Below, piece after piece: positions 54,760-64,000 of a DNA stretch of 64,000 bases. The position numbers and the translations under genes were made by a program. The notes under the pieces were generated by a model. It saw nothing but the letters and a program-made list of their open reading frames with translations. It did no database searches and had not been told where the DNA came from. The DNA is from Kushneria marisflavi. GTDB taxonomy: Bacteria > Pseudomonadota > Gammaproteobacteria > Pseudomonadales > Halomonadaceae. The stretch lies in the NCBI RefSeq assembly GCF_002157205.1, contig NZ_CP021358.1, positions 2,976,001-3,040,000 of the forward strand, given 5' to 3'. Every line of letters begins with the position of its first letter. Position 1 is the first letter of the stretch.

Positions 54760-56205
54760 CTAAAAGGTTTCCCATTCGTCCTCATTACTGGTGACGCGTG
54801 AGCTCCCTCCCTGTACCGCGGGTGCAGAAGTCGAACCCTTCGCTGAAGTGGTTGTCTTTACCGGCACCGATGTTTTCGCTGGTGCATCATTGGTCCCGTC
54901 GGCCCCAGAGGCATTGGGTCGGTGAGTACCGACCGGTTTGATGCCTCGGGTCGCAGGGCCTGTTTTGGCAGTCACTTCGGGCGCCTGGGGGGAAGCGGGT
55001 GCCGTATCTTCTATGCCGGTTGACTCTGGCAGCACGAACAGATCTACCGAGTCACGCAGCGCGTGGGCCTGACGTTCCAGCTCACTGGCAGCCTGTGCGG
55101 CATTTTGCACCAGTCCGGCGTTTTGCTGCGTGACCTGATCGATCTGTGAAATGGCCTGATTGACCTGACCGATACCGCTACTTTGCTCCTGCGACGCCGA
55201 GGCGATCTCACTGATGAGGCCGGTGGCGCGCTGTACGGAATCAACAATGCCCTGCATGGTCGTGCTGGCCTGTTCGACCAGCGTCGAGCCACTGTTGACC
55301 CGTTTGAGAGAGTTGTCGATCAGCTCGCGAATGTCGCCGGCGGCGCTGGCCGAACGTCCTGCCAGTGCCCGCACTTCGCCGGCCACCACGGCAAACCCCT
55401 TGCCCTGTTCACCGGCGCGAGCTGCCTCGACAGAAGCATTGAGGGCCAGAATATTGGTCTGAAAGGCAATCGAGTCGATCAGGGCAATGATATCGCCCAT
55501 TTGTTGCGAGCTCTGAGTGATGCCCTCCATGGTCTGCTTGACTTCGACAATGACCTCGCCCCCGCGCTGTGCCTGATGCGACGCTTCCTGAGCCAGCTGG
55601 CTGGCCTGGCGAGAGTTCTCGGCATTTTGCGAGACGGTAGCCGTGAGCTGTTCCATGCTGGCAGCCGTTTGCTCAAGCGAGGCGGCCTGCTGCTCGGTAC
55701 GGGCCGAAAGGTCAGTATTGTCGCGGGCAATCGACTGCGCGTTGTCATTAATGCGGTGACTGCCCAGCCGTACGGTATTGACCGTGTGAGAGAGACTGCG
55801 CTGGGTTGCCGAAAGGGCGTTGAACAGTCGCCCGATTTCGTTATCGCCGCGCTTCTCGGCGCCCTGTGAAAGGTCGCCCTTGGCCATGCGTTCAAAGTGA
55901 ATGACAAGCCGCTTGAGCGGGTTGATGACATTGACCGTGACGCCCCACATCACAACGGCGCTGACCATGATCGCCATCACGATGGCTACTATCATGATCG
56001 TTCGAAGCAAGGAGGCCGTGGTTTCAAAATCGGTCTGGAGCTGGCTGGCGCGACCGCCACTATCGGCTGCAAGCTCTAAAAATATGCCTTCACTGTAATG
56101 AAGACCATAAAAACCAATCGCACTGACACCCATGATCAGTACCATGAAAACGGCAATCACCAGTGTCCAGCTTGTTTTGACGGTCATGTCATCGATCAGC
56201 TTCAT
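54760..56205 (-). CDS. Methyl-accepting chemotaxis protein with a short periplasmic loop
   Basis: A 481-residue receptor. Helix 1 is about 12-36, helix 2 about 69-92 (IMIVAIVMAIMVSAVVMWGV), with only about 30 residues between them, too few for a dCache or four-helix sensor. A HAMP domain (about 92-145) is followed by a signalling domain with the hairpin tip IAFQTNILALNASVEAARAG (about 245-264). The C-terminus EWETF matches the CheR/CheB-tethering pentapeptide of E. coli Tar and Tsr. A Thr/Pro/Lys-rich linker precedes it. It may sense membrane or cytoplasmic cues. The start at 56205 is chosen by family fit; the ribosome site is weak. Confidence 0.9.
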   Translation of the reverse strand: MKLIDDMTVKTSWTLVIAVFMVLIMGVSAIGFYGLHYSEGIFLELAADSGGRASQLQTDFETTASLLRTIMIVAIVMAIMVSAVVMWGVTVNVINPLKRLVIHFERMAKGDLSQGAEKRGDNEIGRLFNALSATQRSLSHTVNTVRLGSHRINDNAQSIARDNTDLSARTEQQAASLEQTAASMEQLTATVSQNAENSRQASQLAQEASHQAQRGGEVIVEVKQTMEGITQSSQQMGDIIALIDSIAFQTNILALNASVEAARAGEQGKGFAVVAGEVRALAGRSASAAGDIRELIDNSLKRVNSGSTLVEQASTTMQGIVDSVQRATGLISEIASASQEQSSGIGQVNQAISQIDQVTQQNAGLVQNAAQAASELERQAHALRDSVDLFVLPESTGIEDTAPASPQAPEVTAKTGPATRGIKPVGTHRPNASGADGTNDAPAKTSVPVKTTTSAKGSTSAPAVQGGSSRVTSNEDEWETF

Positions 56206-56387
56206 GTTCGATCTGCGCCCTTTTCTGGAAGTCGAAGGATTATCTGATGATGCCGCTTTATCGGCCGTCACTGTTGAAACTGAAGCAGGCCTTCCGAAGG
56301 CGTGTAACAATGTGTGATAAGTACTTCAGGAAAATGCATCGAGGCCGTTATCAACGAAGCAGGCTCCAAAGAGATGATTGATCAACC

Positions 56388-58715
56388 ATGACCGTATCCT
56401 ACGACCGCAAGGGTGCCCCCGAACTACAGCAGTTGCTGCGCAGTGCAGCGCATGCCACTGACTGTGCCTGCAGCATTTTTTACGGCACCGGCGGCGACAT
56501 CATGGCAGGTTATGGCTGCGAGTCGGCAAGTCCTCTGTCACGCGAACAGGTTGCGATGCTCTGTCATCTGATCGACAGCAGTGGCGAAGAGTATCTGTGC
56601 CTTGAAGACGTGCATCGAACCGAAGACTCCCTGTCAGGCCTGCCCTGGCCGGAAAGTGTGGCATTTACAGCCCTGACGGTTGCCAAAAGTATTTCCGGCG
56701 AGCCGCTGGGGCTTCTTGTGGTCTGCGATACACGATCGCGGCGAGGGTTGAGTACGGCCCAGCGCTACGTGCTGCATACGCATGCGGCACAAATAGCCCA
56801 TTATCATGATTGCCAGCAGGTGCGTGAACCGTTCGCCATTGCCAATACCACGGGTAGTGAACGGCTCAGGCTGTTGGAGTCGGTGGTCGTGCACGCCAAT
56901 GACGCCATCCTGATTACCGAAGCCGAGCCGATCGGCCTGCCCGGTCCACGCATCGTCTATTGCAACGCTGCCTTTACTCGAGCCACCGGGTACAGCGAGG
57001 CCGATATTCTTGGCAAGACGCCCCGTATTCTGCAAAACAGGCACACCGATCGCGCCACGCTGGATCGGCTGCGCGCGGCGCTGGAAAAATGGCAGCCCGT
57101 AGAGGTCGAGCTGTTGAACTCCCGCCGTGATGGCACCCGGTTCTGGGTGGAGCTGAGCATTGTTCCGGTAGCCAACGAGAAAGGGTGGTTCACCCACTGG
57201 ATCTCGGTGCAGCGTGATATCAGCGAGCGCAAGCGCGCCGAGGAGATCGAGCAGCAGGCGCGCCGGGCGCAGGCGGAAAACATGGCGCTTGAGGCGCGGC
57301 TGCTTGAGCGCCAGCGTATCGAACAGGAGCTCTCCTGGGCGGCGACCCATGACAACCTGACTGAACTCTACAATCGGGCCTGGATCATGGGCCGATTGCG
57401 CGATCTGCTCTCCAGAACGCCGCCATCGCAGCCGCAGGCGGCGGTGCTGTTCATGGATCTGGATCGCTTCAAGCTCGTCAACGATAGCCTCGGCCATCGC
57501 GCGGGAGACCAGCTGCTGACCGACATGGCCCGGCGACTCGAATCCTGTCTGCGCAGTGCCGATACTCTGGCTCGGGTGGGCGGAGACGAGTTTGTGGTAT
57601 TGATCGAGGACGACACCCCCGAGCGCGCCGCCGGCGAGGTGGCGCATCGCATTGCCCAGTGTCTGCAAAAGCCCTTCAGAATTCAGGGGCAGAATATTTT
57701 TTCTTCCAGCAGCATCGGCATTGTGCTGCTGGAGGCGCATTACCATACGCCCGAGGAGCTCCTGCGCGATGCTGATACCGCCATGTATGTGGCTAAGGAG
57801 GAAGGTGTCGGGCGCTATGTATTTTTTACACCGTCGATGCGTGAAAGCGTGGTGGAAACGCTGGCGCTGCAAAATGATCTGCGCCATGCCATGAAGCGTG
57901 ATGAGTTTACGCTGTGCTATCAGCCCATTCATGAGCCGCATTCGCGAATGATCAGGGGCATCGAGGCCCTGTTGACCTGGCAACATCCCAAACGGGGTAG
58001 CGTGGCGCCGGAAGTCTTCATTGGTATGGCCGAGGAACTGGGCATTCTGAGGGACATCGGCCACTGGGTCATTCATGAGGCCTGTCAGCAGCTGGCCGCA
58101 TGGCGTCATGAGCATCCGCAGGTCTGTGAGAATCTGACGCTCAACATCAACGTTTCAGCACAGGAGCTCAAGCATCACAGTTTCAAGAGTGATCTTGTCT
58201 CGGCACTGGAAAGCAGCGGGGTGCCTGCGCATCTGCTGCAGCTCGAAATCAATGAAGGCGTTTTTCGTTATCACCCCGAAATCATCGGTCAAATATTGCA
58301 CGATATTCGCGCGCTGGGCGTCAGTATCGTGCTGGATGATTTCGGTACGGGCTATTCGGCGCTGAGCTACATCGACCAGTACGAGATTGATGCCATCAAG
58401 GTGGATCGTGCCTTTGTATTGCGCATGGTAATGCATCAGCGCTCGCTGGCGATCATGCAGAGCCTTCTGTGGCTTGGCAAAACGCTGGAGCTGGATATCG
58501 TGGCAGAAGGGGTGGAAACCCTTGAGCAGCTACAGATGCTTCAACGACTTGGCTGTCCGCTGGCGCAAGGGTATTTTCTGTCCCGCCCGATGACGCCGGA
58601 TCAGATTGCGCTGTTGCTGGCAAAACGGGCAGATACGCCTTGCGGTGCGCGCTCGGCGCTGCCCCGGCTGACATCATGGTCGGCGCCGGATCACAATGCG
58701 GGCGGGTGCGCCTGA
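56388..58715 (+). CDS. PAS-GGDEF-EAL cyclic-di-GMP enzyme
   Basis: A 775-residue protein with an N-terminal GAF-like region (about 10-140), a PAS/PAC domain (about 160-280; NDAILITEAEP, YCNAAFTRATGYSEADILG), a GGDEF domain with an intact active site RVGGDEFV (about 395-402), and an EAL domain with GIEALLTW, LDDFGTGYSAL, DAIKVDRAF and DIVAEGVET. Both diguanylate cyclase and phosphodiesterase activity are possible, since the key residues of each are present. It is divergent from the chemoreceptor gene, a pairing that suggests shared control of motility and attachment. Confidence 0.92.
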   Translation: MTVSYDRKGAPELQQLLRSAAHATDCACSIFYGTGGDIMAGYGCESASPLSREQVAMLCHLIDSSGEEYLCLEDVHRTEDSLSGLPWPESVAFTALTVAKSISGEPLGLLVVCDTRSRRGLSTAQRYVLHTHAAQIAHYHDCQQVREPFAIANTTGSERLRLLESVVVHANDAILITEAEPIGLPGPRIVYCNAAFTRATGYSEADILGKTPRILQNRHTDRATLDRLRAALEKWQPVEVELLNSRRDGTRFWVELSIVPVANEKGWFTHWISVQRDISERKRAEEIEQQARRAQAENMALEARLLERQRIEQELSWAATHDNLTELYNRAWIMGRLRDLLSRTPPSQPQAAVLFMDLDRFKLVNDSLGHRAGDQLLTDMARRLESCLRSADTLARVGGDEFVVLIEDDTPERAAGEVAHRIAQCLQKPFRIQGQNIFSSSSIGIVLLEAHYHTPEELLRDADTAMYVAKEEGVGRYVFFTPSMRESVVETLALQNDLRHAMKRDEFTLCYQPIHEPHSRMIRGIEALLTWQHPKRGSVAPEVFIGMAEELGILRDIGHWVIHEACQQLAAWRHEHPQVCENLTLNINVSAQELKHHSFKSDLVSALESSGVPAHLLQLEINEGVFRYHPEIIGQILHDIRALGVSIVLDDFGTGYSALSYIDQYEIDAIKVDRAFVLRMVMHQRSLAIMQSLLWLGKTLELDIVAEGVETLEQLQMLQRLGCPLAQGYFLSRPMTPDQIALLLAKRADTPCGARSALPRLTSWSAPDHNAGGCA

Positions 58716-58792
58716 TCAGCGGGTGCGAGATCCTCTCCGCCCGGGCGGCTCAGGAGTGATCAAGGTATCGTGTGCGCAAGGGTCAGATATGA

Positions 58793-58828
58793 AAGGGGCG
58801 GGGCAGCACACTGGCTGTCCCGCCCCTT
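58793..58828. terminator. Terminator between the GGDEF-EAL and frmA genes
   Basis: AAGGGGCGGGGCAGC and GCTGTCCCGCCCCTT form a long stem with one G-T-type mismatch and a short loop, located between convergent genes. Confidence 0.8.
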
Positions 58829-58876
58829 GCACTTTCAAGCGCTATCGATCAAGGGGGATCGAAAACTGGCTGTCGA

Positions 58877-60309
<1,433 letters not shown>

Positions 60310-60637
60310 GACAAAGTCTCTATACTATACCCCAGTATGGTAAAGACAATTTGATACGGATGCATCCCCCTGCCGATAGCGGCCGGTCATTCGTGAGTCA
60401 GGCACGACTCGAGCTTTATGGATGGCTGTGCGTCTCCACATATTAATGTAAAAACACTTGAGACCGACGGCCTGCAAGGCCATTATCGGCGCCTTCTTGC
60501 CTCAAAGCCCGTTGGGCAGGCGAGACCACGACCGGGGTGGCATCGGGTCGGGGTGCGCTGAATCTGCACGACAGATGAGTTGCCCACTACCGATAAGACC
60601 TTTCACTGTTGACTTTTCCCGATCTGGAATCGAATTC
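60310..60637. other. Divergent intergenic region before the spermidine genes
   Basis: This 328-base gap holds the frmR operator-like dyad at its left end. The right part has a GGCC-TGCAA-GGCC hairpin (about 60471-60483) and GC-rich repeats of the GGTGG/GGGTCGGGG type, but no riboswitch I can name. A TTGACT (about 60609) may be a -35 for the plus-strand operon, without a clear -10. Confidence 0.4.
60322..60338 (-). promoter_or_regulatory. FrmR operator-like dyad
   Basis: ATACT-ATACCCC-AGTAT: an AT-flanked C/G tract dyad like those bound by FrmR and RcnR, lying 13-29 nt upstream of the frmR ATG. It overlaps a TATAGT-like -10 on the minus strand, so autorepression is likely. Confidence 0.65.
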
Positions 60638-61837
60638 ATGAGCAAAGTCCTGATTATTGGCGCCGGTGGCGTCGGCGGCGTTGTGACCCACAAGTGTGCG
60701 CAACACCCTGAAGTATTTGGCGAGATCTGTCTGGCCAGTCGCAGCGAAGCAAAGTGCAAGGCGATTGCCGATCAGCTGTCGCGCCCCATTCAGACCGCGC
60801 AGGTCGACGCCGATGACGTCGAAGCGCTGGTCGCGCTGATCGAGTCCTTCAAGCCGGATATCCTGATTCATGTGGCACTGCCGTATCAGGATCTGACCAT
60901 CATGGAAGCCTGCCTGCGTACCGGCGTGCCCTATCTGGACACGGCCAACTACGAACATCCCGACGAGGCGAAGTTCGAGTACAAGGAGCAGTGGGCCTTC
61001 CAGGACCGTTATGTGAAAGCGGGCAACATGGCCACGCTCGGCTGCGGCTTCGATCCGGGCATGACCAACATCTACTGCGCCTATGGCCAGAAGAACCTGT
61101 TTGACGAGATCCACCGCATCGACATTCTCGATGCCAATGGCGGCGACCACGGCTATCCGTTTGCCACCAACTTCAACCCGGAGATCAACATTCGCGAAAT
61201 CACCGCGAACGGTCGCTACTGGGAGAAGGGCGAGTGGGTCGAAACCGCGCCGCTGTCGGAAAAGCGCACCTTTGATTTCGACGGCATCGGTGAAAAGGAT
61301 CTTTACCTGCTCTATCACGAAGAGCTGGAATCACTGGCGCAGAACATCAAGGGCATCGAGCGCATTCGCTTCTGGATGACCTTCTCCGAGAAGTATCTGA
61401 CGCACCTGAAAGTGCTGGAAAATGTCGGCATGACCAGCATCGAGCCGATCAACGTCAACGGCTGTGAGATCTCGCCGCTGCAGTTTTTGAAGTCCGTTCT
61501 GCCGGACCCGGCATCGCTTGGCCCGCGCACGAAAGGCAAGACCAACATCGGCGTTATCCTCGACGGCATCAAGGATGGCAAGCGTCGCAAGGTGTATATC
61601 TACAACATCTGCGATCACGAGAAGTGCTATCAGGAAGTGCAGTCCCAGGCGATCTCCTTCACGACCGGCGTCCCGGCAGTGACTGGCGCCATGCTGATGC
61701 TGGAAGGGCTCTGGAAGGGCGATGGCGTATTCAACGTCGAGCAGCTCGATCCGAACCCCTTCATGGAGCGTATTGGCGACATGGGCCTGCCCTGGCAGAT
61801 GGTCGAGCTCGACCCCGACCATGATCCGCTGGGCTGA
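60638..61837 (+). CDS. Carboxynorspermidine/carboxyspermidine dehydrogenase
   Basis: A 399-residue saccharopine-dehydrogenase-family enzyme. The N-terminal Rossmann motif VLIIGAGGVGGVVTHKCAQH is at about 4-23, with LGCGFDPGMTNIYCAY and NPEINIREIT further in. It condenses aspartate beta-semialdehyde with a diamine and reduces the product with NADPH to carboxynorspermidine or carboxyspermidine. The next gene decarboxylates it, so the pair replaces SpeD/SpeE for spermidine. The ATG at 60638 is preceded by GGAA about 8 nt away. Confidence 0.9.
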   Translation: MSKVLIIGAGGVGGVVTHKCAQHPEVFGEICLASRSEAKCKAIADQLSRPIQTAQVDADDVEALVALIESFKPDILIHVALPYQDLTIMEACLRTGVPYLDTANYEHPDEAKFEYKEQWAFQDRYVKAGNMATLGCGFDPGMTNIYCAYGQKNLFDEIHRIDILDANGGDHGYPFATNFNPEINIREITANGRYWEKGEWVETAPLSEKRTFDFDGIGEKDLYLLYHEELESLAQNIKGIERIRFWMTFSEKYLTHLKVLENVGMTSIEPINVNGCEISPLQFLKSVLPDPASLGPRTKGKTNIGVILDGIKDGKRRKVYIYNICDHEKCYQEVQSQAISFTTGVPAVTGAMLMLEGLWKGDGVFNVEQLDPNPFMERIGDMGLPWQMVELDPDHDPLG

Positions 61838-61843
61838 GCGTTG

Positions 61844-63001
61844 ATGAGCGATCCCCGTATCGACTTCGACATTCATGCCTGTCCGTCACCGGCCTATGTG
61901 GTCGATGATGCGCTGCTCAGACGCAACCTCGAGCGGCTTGGGCAGGTCCAAAAGGACAGCGGGGCGAAAATCCTGCTGGCCCTGAAGGGCTTTGCCCTGT
62001 GGGACAGCTTTCCGCTGGTGCGAAAGTACCTGGTGGGCACCACGGCCAGCGGGCAGGATGAAGCACGCCTGGGCGCCGAGACCTTCGGCGGCGAGGTGCA
62101 TGTCTACTCGCCGGCCTTCAGCGAGGCCGAGATGGCGGAAGTACTGCGCTACGCTGATCACCTGAGCTTCAATTCGCCGAATCAGTGGCGGCGCCATCGC
62201 GACACGGTCTCGGCCGCGCCGCGTCGTGTCTCCTGTGGCCTGCGGGTCAATCCCGAGCACTCCACCGGCGCCGTGGCGCTTTATGACCCCTGTGCGGCCG
62301 GCTCACGTCTGGGCACCCGCGCGGGCGATCTCGCCCCGGATGATCTCAAGGGTCTCGAAGGGCTTCACTTTCACACCCTGTGTGAGCAAAACAGTGATGC
62401 CTTGGAAGAGACGCTGGCGGCGTTCGAGCAGAAGTTCGGTCAGTATCTGGCAGACCTGAACTGGGTCAACTTCGGTGGCGGGCACCACATCACGCGTGAT
62501 GACTACGACCTAGAGCGACTGGTGCGCGTGATTCGGGATTTCCGGGCGCGTCATCCGCATCTGGAGGTCTATCTGGAACCGGGTGAGGCGATCGCGCTCA
62601 ATACCGGCTATCTGGTGGCCACCGTGCTGGATATCGTCGACAACAACGGTCCGATCGCGATTCTTGATACCTCAGCGACGGCCCACATGCCGGACGTGCA
62701 GGAGATGCCGTATCGTCCCGGGATTATCGGCGGTGCACACCCGGGCGAGAAGGCGCATACCTATCGACTGGGCGGCATGACCTGTCTGGCCGGTGACGTC
62801 ATCGGTGACTACGCCTTCGACGCCCCGCTCAACATCGGCGACCGGCTGGTCTTTACCGACATGGCGCACTACACCATGGTCAAGACCACCACCTTCAATG
62901 GCATTCGCCTGCCCTCGATCTGTAGGATCGATGAAACAAGCCGCGAGATCCGAACGGTCAGGACCTTCGGGTATATCGACTACATGCAGCGCCTGAGCTG
63001 A
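61844..63001 (+). CDS. nspC: Carboxynorspermidine decarboxylase
   Basis: A 385-residue PLP-dependent fold-III decarboxylase. The PLP lysine is in LLALKGFALW (Lys48), and the family blocks ASGQDEARLGAETFGGEV, LHFHTLCEQ, WVNFGGGHHIT and EPGEAIALNTGYLVATVLDI are present. It removes the carboxyl from carboxynorspermidine or carboxyspermidine to give norspermidine or spermidine. It follows the dehydrogenase by 6 nt. The ATG at 61844 is chosen over the TTG one codon earlier. Confidence 0.94.
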   Translation: MSDPRIDFDIHACPSPAYVVDDALLRRNLERLGQVQKDSGAKILLALKGFALWDSFPLVRKYLVGTTASGQDEARLGAETFGGEVHVYSPAFSEAEMAEVLRYADHLSFNSPNQWRRHRDTVSAAPRRVSCGLRVNPEHSTGAVALYDPCAAGSRLGTRAGDLAPDDLKGLEGLHFHTLCEQNSDALEETLAAFEQKFGQYLADLNWVNFGGGHHITRDDYDLERLVRVIRDFRARHPHLEVYLEPGEAIALNTGYLVATVLDIVDNNGPIAILDTSATAHMPDVQEMPYRPGIIGGAHPGEKAHTYRLGGMTCLAGDVIGDYAFDAPLNIGDRLVFTDMAHYTMVKTTTFNGIRLPSICRIDETSREIRTVRTFGYIDYMQRLS

Positions 63002-63026
63002 TTCGGCCTCTGTCATGGCAAAACCG

Positions 63027-63055
63027 AACGCCCCGGACAAGCGGGGCGTTTTTTT
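63027..63055. terminator. Terminator after nspC
   Basis: AACGCCCCG and CGGGGCGTT with a GACAAG loop, followed by a T-run; it lies between convergent genes. Confidence 0.92.
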
Positions 63056-63101
63056 ATGGGTCTGGAACGGCCCAAAAGCTGGAGAGTCGCGGTTGACCGA
63101 G

Positions 63102-64000
63102 TCAGGTTGAACCGTGCGGTCTGACCAGACGATTTCTTCCGGCACCCAGTGCCACGATCATGGCGGCCAGCCCGATCAGCCCCAGCAGTATGCCGACCAC
63201 GTCCCAGCCGCCGGACCAGTCGTGCAGCAGCCCGACCAGCAACGGGCCAAACGCGGCCAGCACGTAACCAAATCCCTGTGCCATGCCGGACAGCTCGGAG
63301 GCGGTGTCGGCATCGGGTGCGCGAAGGGCGAGAAGTGTCAGTGCCATGCTGAACGTACCACCCTGACCCAGCCCCAGAATCACCACCCACAGCCACACAC
63401 TCTGGATGGGTGCATACAGACAGCCTGCCAGACCGCACAGGGTGAGCAGCATGACCACGATCAGCACCGCCCGCTGATCCTTCATACGTCCACCGAGCAG
63501 CGGCGCCACAATGGCGGTAATGACCTGAAACAGGATCGAGACCGACAGCGCCAGCCCGGCGGTAACCGGTGCGACACCGCGGTCCTGCAGGATGGTCGGC
63601 AACCAGCCAAAGACCGTATAGGCCAGCGACGACTGCAATCCCATGAACAGCGTGACCTGCCATGCCAGCGTGTTGCGGTACAGAGAGTGCTCCTGCCGCG
63701 GGCGGACGCGAACGGTATGTTTGACCCGAAGCTGTGGAATCCAGACGAGCGCGGCGATGACGGCCGGCACCAGCCAGAAAGCCAGCGACGGCTGCCATTG
63801 ATCACCAAAGGCCTGACGCAGCGGCTCGGTGGCACCGGCTGCCAGTGACGCGCCCAGATTGAGCGCGACGGTATAAAGGCCGGTCATGAGGCTGACCCGG
63901 GTCGGGAAGTCGCGCTTGACGATGCCCGGCAGCAGGACATTCATGAGGCCGATACAGGCCCCGGCCAGTGCTGTAAACACGAAAAGCCCCAGCATACCGC
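63102..64000 (-). CDS. MFS transporter, CynX/NimT-like (5' end outside the window)
   Basis: At least 299 codons, open to the right edge without a start, so the N-terminal helices are missing. The visible part has eight to nine membrane segments with a cytoplasmic central loop (VKHTVRVRPRQEHSLYRN). Segments such as IGLMNVLLPGIVKRDFP and GLYTVALNLGASLAAG resemble the CynX/NimT group of the major facilitator superfamily, which includes cyanate and nitroimidazole transporters. The substrate cannot be told from this. An internal ATG at 63995 is unlikely to be the real start. Confidence 0.83.
   Translation of the reverse strand, partial: GMLGLFVFTALAGACIGLMNVLLPGIVKRDFPTRVSLMTGLYTVALNLGASLAAGATEPLRQAFGDQWQPSLAFWLVPAVIAALVWIPQLRVKHTVRVRPRQEHSLYRNTLAWQVTLFMGLQSSLAYTVFGWLPTILQDRGVAPVTAGLALSVSILFQVITAIVAPLLGGRMKDQRAVLIVVMLLTLCGLAGCLYAPIQSVWLWVVILGLGQGGTFSMALTLLALRAPDADTASELSGMAQGFGYVLAAFGPLLVGLLHDWSGGWDVVGILLGLIGLAAMIVALGAGRNRLVRPHGST

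Noticed and set aside
56634..58115. A 493-codon minus-strand open frame opposite the GGDEF-EAL gene
   Set aside because: The plus strand carries intact PAS, GGDEF and EAL motifs over the same bases; the antisense product is not protein-like.
60471..60560. Possible small RNA or riboswitch in the GC-rich gap before the spermidine genes
   Set aside because: Only short hairpins are visible and no conserved motif could be named.

Overview
The window reads as a chromosomal segment of a moderately GC-rich, Gram-negative gammaproteobacterium. The best guess is Halomonadaceae (Halomonas or Kushneria type). The support is the trimeric-porin family, the HAD-rppH-ptsP and nrdR-ribD-ribBA-ribH-nusB-thiL-pgpA gene orders, the RibB protein with a degenerate RibA half, and several very acidic proteins. 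This assignment is inference from gene content and protein style; no search was run. I see no rRNA, tRNA, CRISPR, insertion sequence, prophage or plasmid genes, and nearly all genes look intact.

Layout. 1-4.4 kb (minus): the 5' part of a large DUF3616-like/lamin-tail protein that runs off the left edge, and a GH13_18 glucoside phosphorylase. 4.5-5.7 kb: a yybP-ykoY (Mn2+) riboswitch directly upstream of a TerC/Alx-type membrane protein. 5.9-9.2 kb: a carnitine degradation operon (BKACE, carnitine dehydrogenase, thioesterase) with a convergent GlxA/CdhR regulator. 9.3-10 kb: two small stress-type membrane proteins. 10.3-17.5 kb: nrdR-ribD-ribBA(X)-ribH-nusB-thiL-pgpA-DUF945. 17.8-20.2 kb: a Lon-type protease outside the usual clp context. 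20.2-25.1 kb (minus): a surface-glycan-like trio (GT-A enzyme, GT4 enzyme, ParB-like unknown) followed by a DhaK-DhaL fusion kinase. 25.5 kb: a small exported repeat protein.

26-34.8 kb: nudE divergent from hslR-hslO, then pckA, tex, gshA and dsbB. 34.9-37.3 kb (minus): an epsilonproteobacterial-type malate:quinone oxidoreductase and a HAD phosphatase. 37.5-41.6 kb: rppH, ptsP and a membrane acyltransferase. 41.6-44.5 kb (minus): a sigma54-dependent two-component system. 44.6-47.7 kb: lgt-thyA-folA and a FinO/ProQ-domain protein with an N-terminal coiled coil. 48.1 kb: the major porin. 49.6-52.9 kb: an AaeXAB-like aromatic-acid efflux operon. 53-54.7 kb: two uncharacterised proteins and chaC. 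54.8-58.7 kb: a chemoreceptor and a divergent PAS-GGDEF-EAL protein. 58.9-60.3 kb (minus): the frmRA formaldehyde module with an operator-like dyad. 60.6-63 kb: the two-gene carboxyspermidine route to spermidine. 63.1 kb to the right edge: a truncated MFS transporter.

How the genes connect. Several loci share glutathione chemistry (gshA makes it, chaC breaks it down, frmA uses it for formaldehyde removal) or redox and protein stress (hslR, hslO, dsbB, Lon). Carnitine breakdown yields glycine betaine, a compatible solute; the glucosylglycerate-phosphorylase-like enzyme may recycle another. The clearest regulatory structure is the Mn riboswitch, where the aptamer's closing helix and a Shine-Dalgarno-sequestering hairpin compete for the same bases. 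The least explained items are the small exported protein with two identical 15-residue repeats, the ParB-like protein in the glycan cluster, and the DUF3616/lamin-tail protein.
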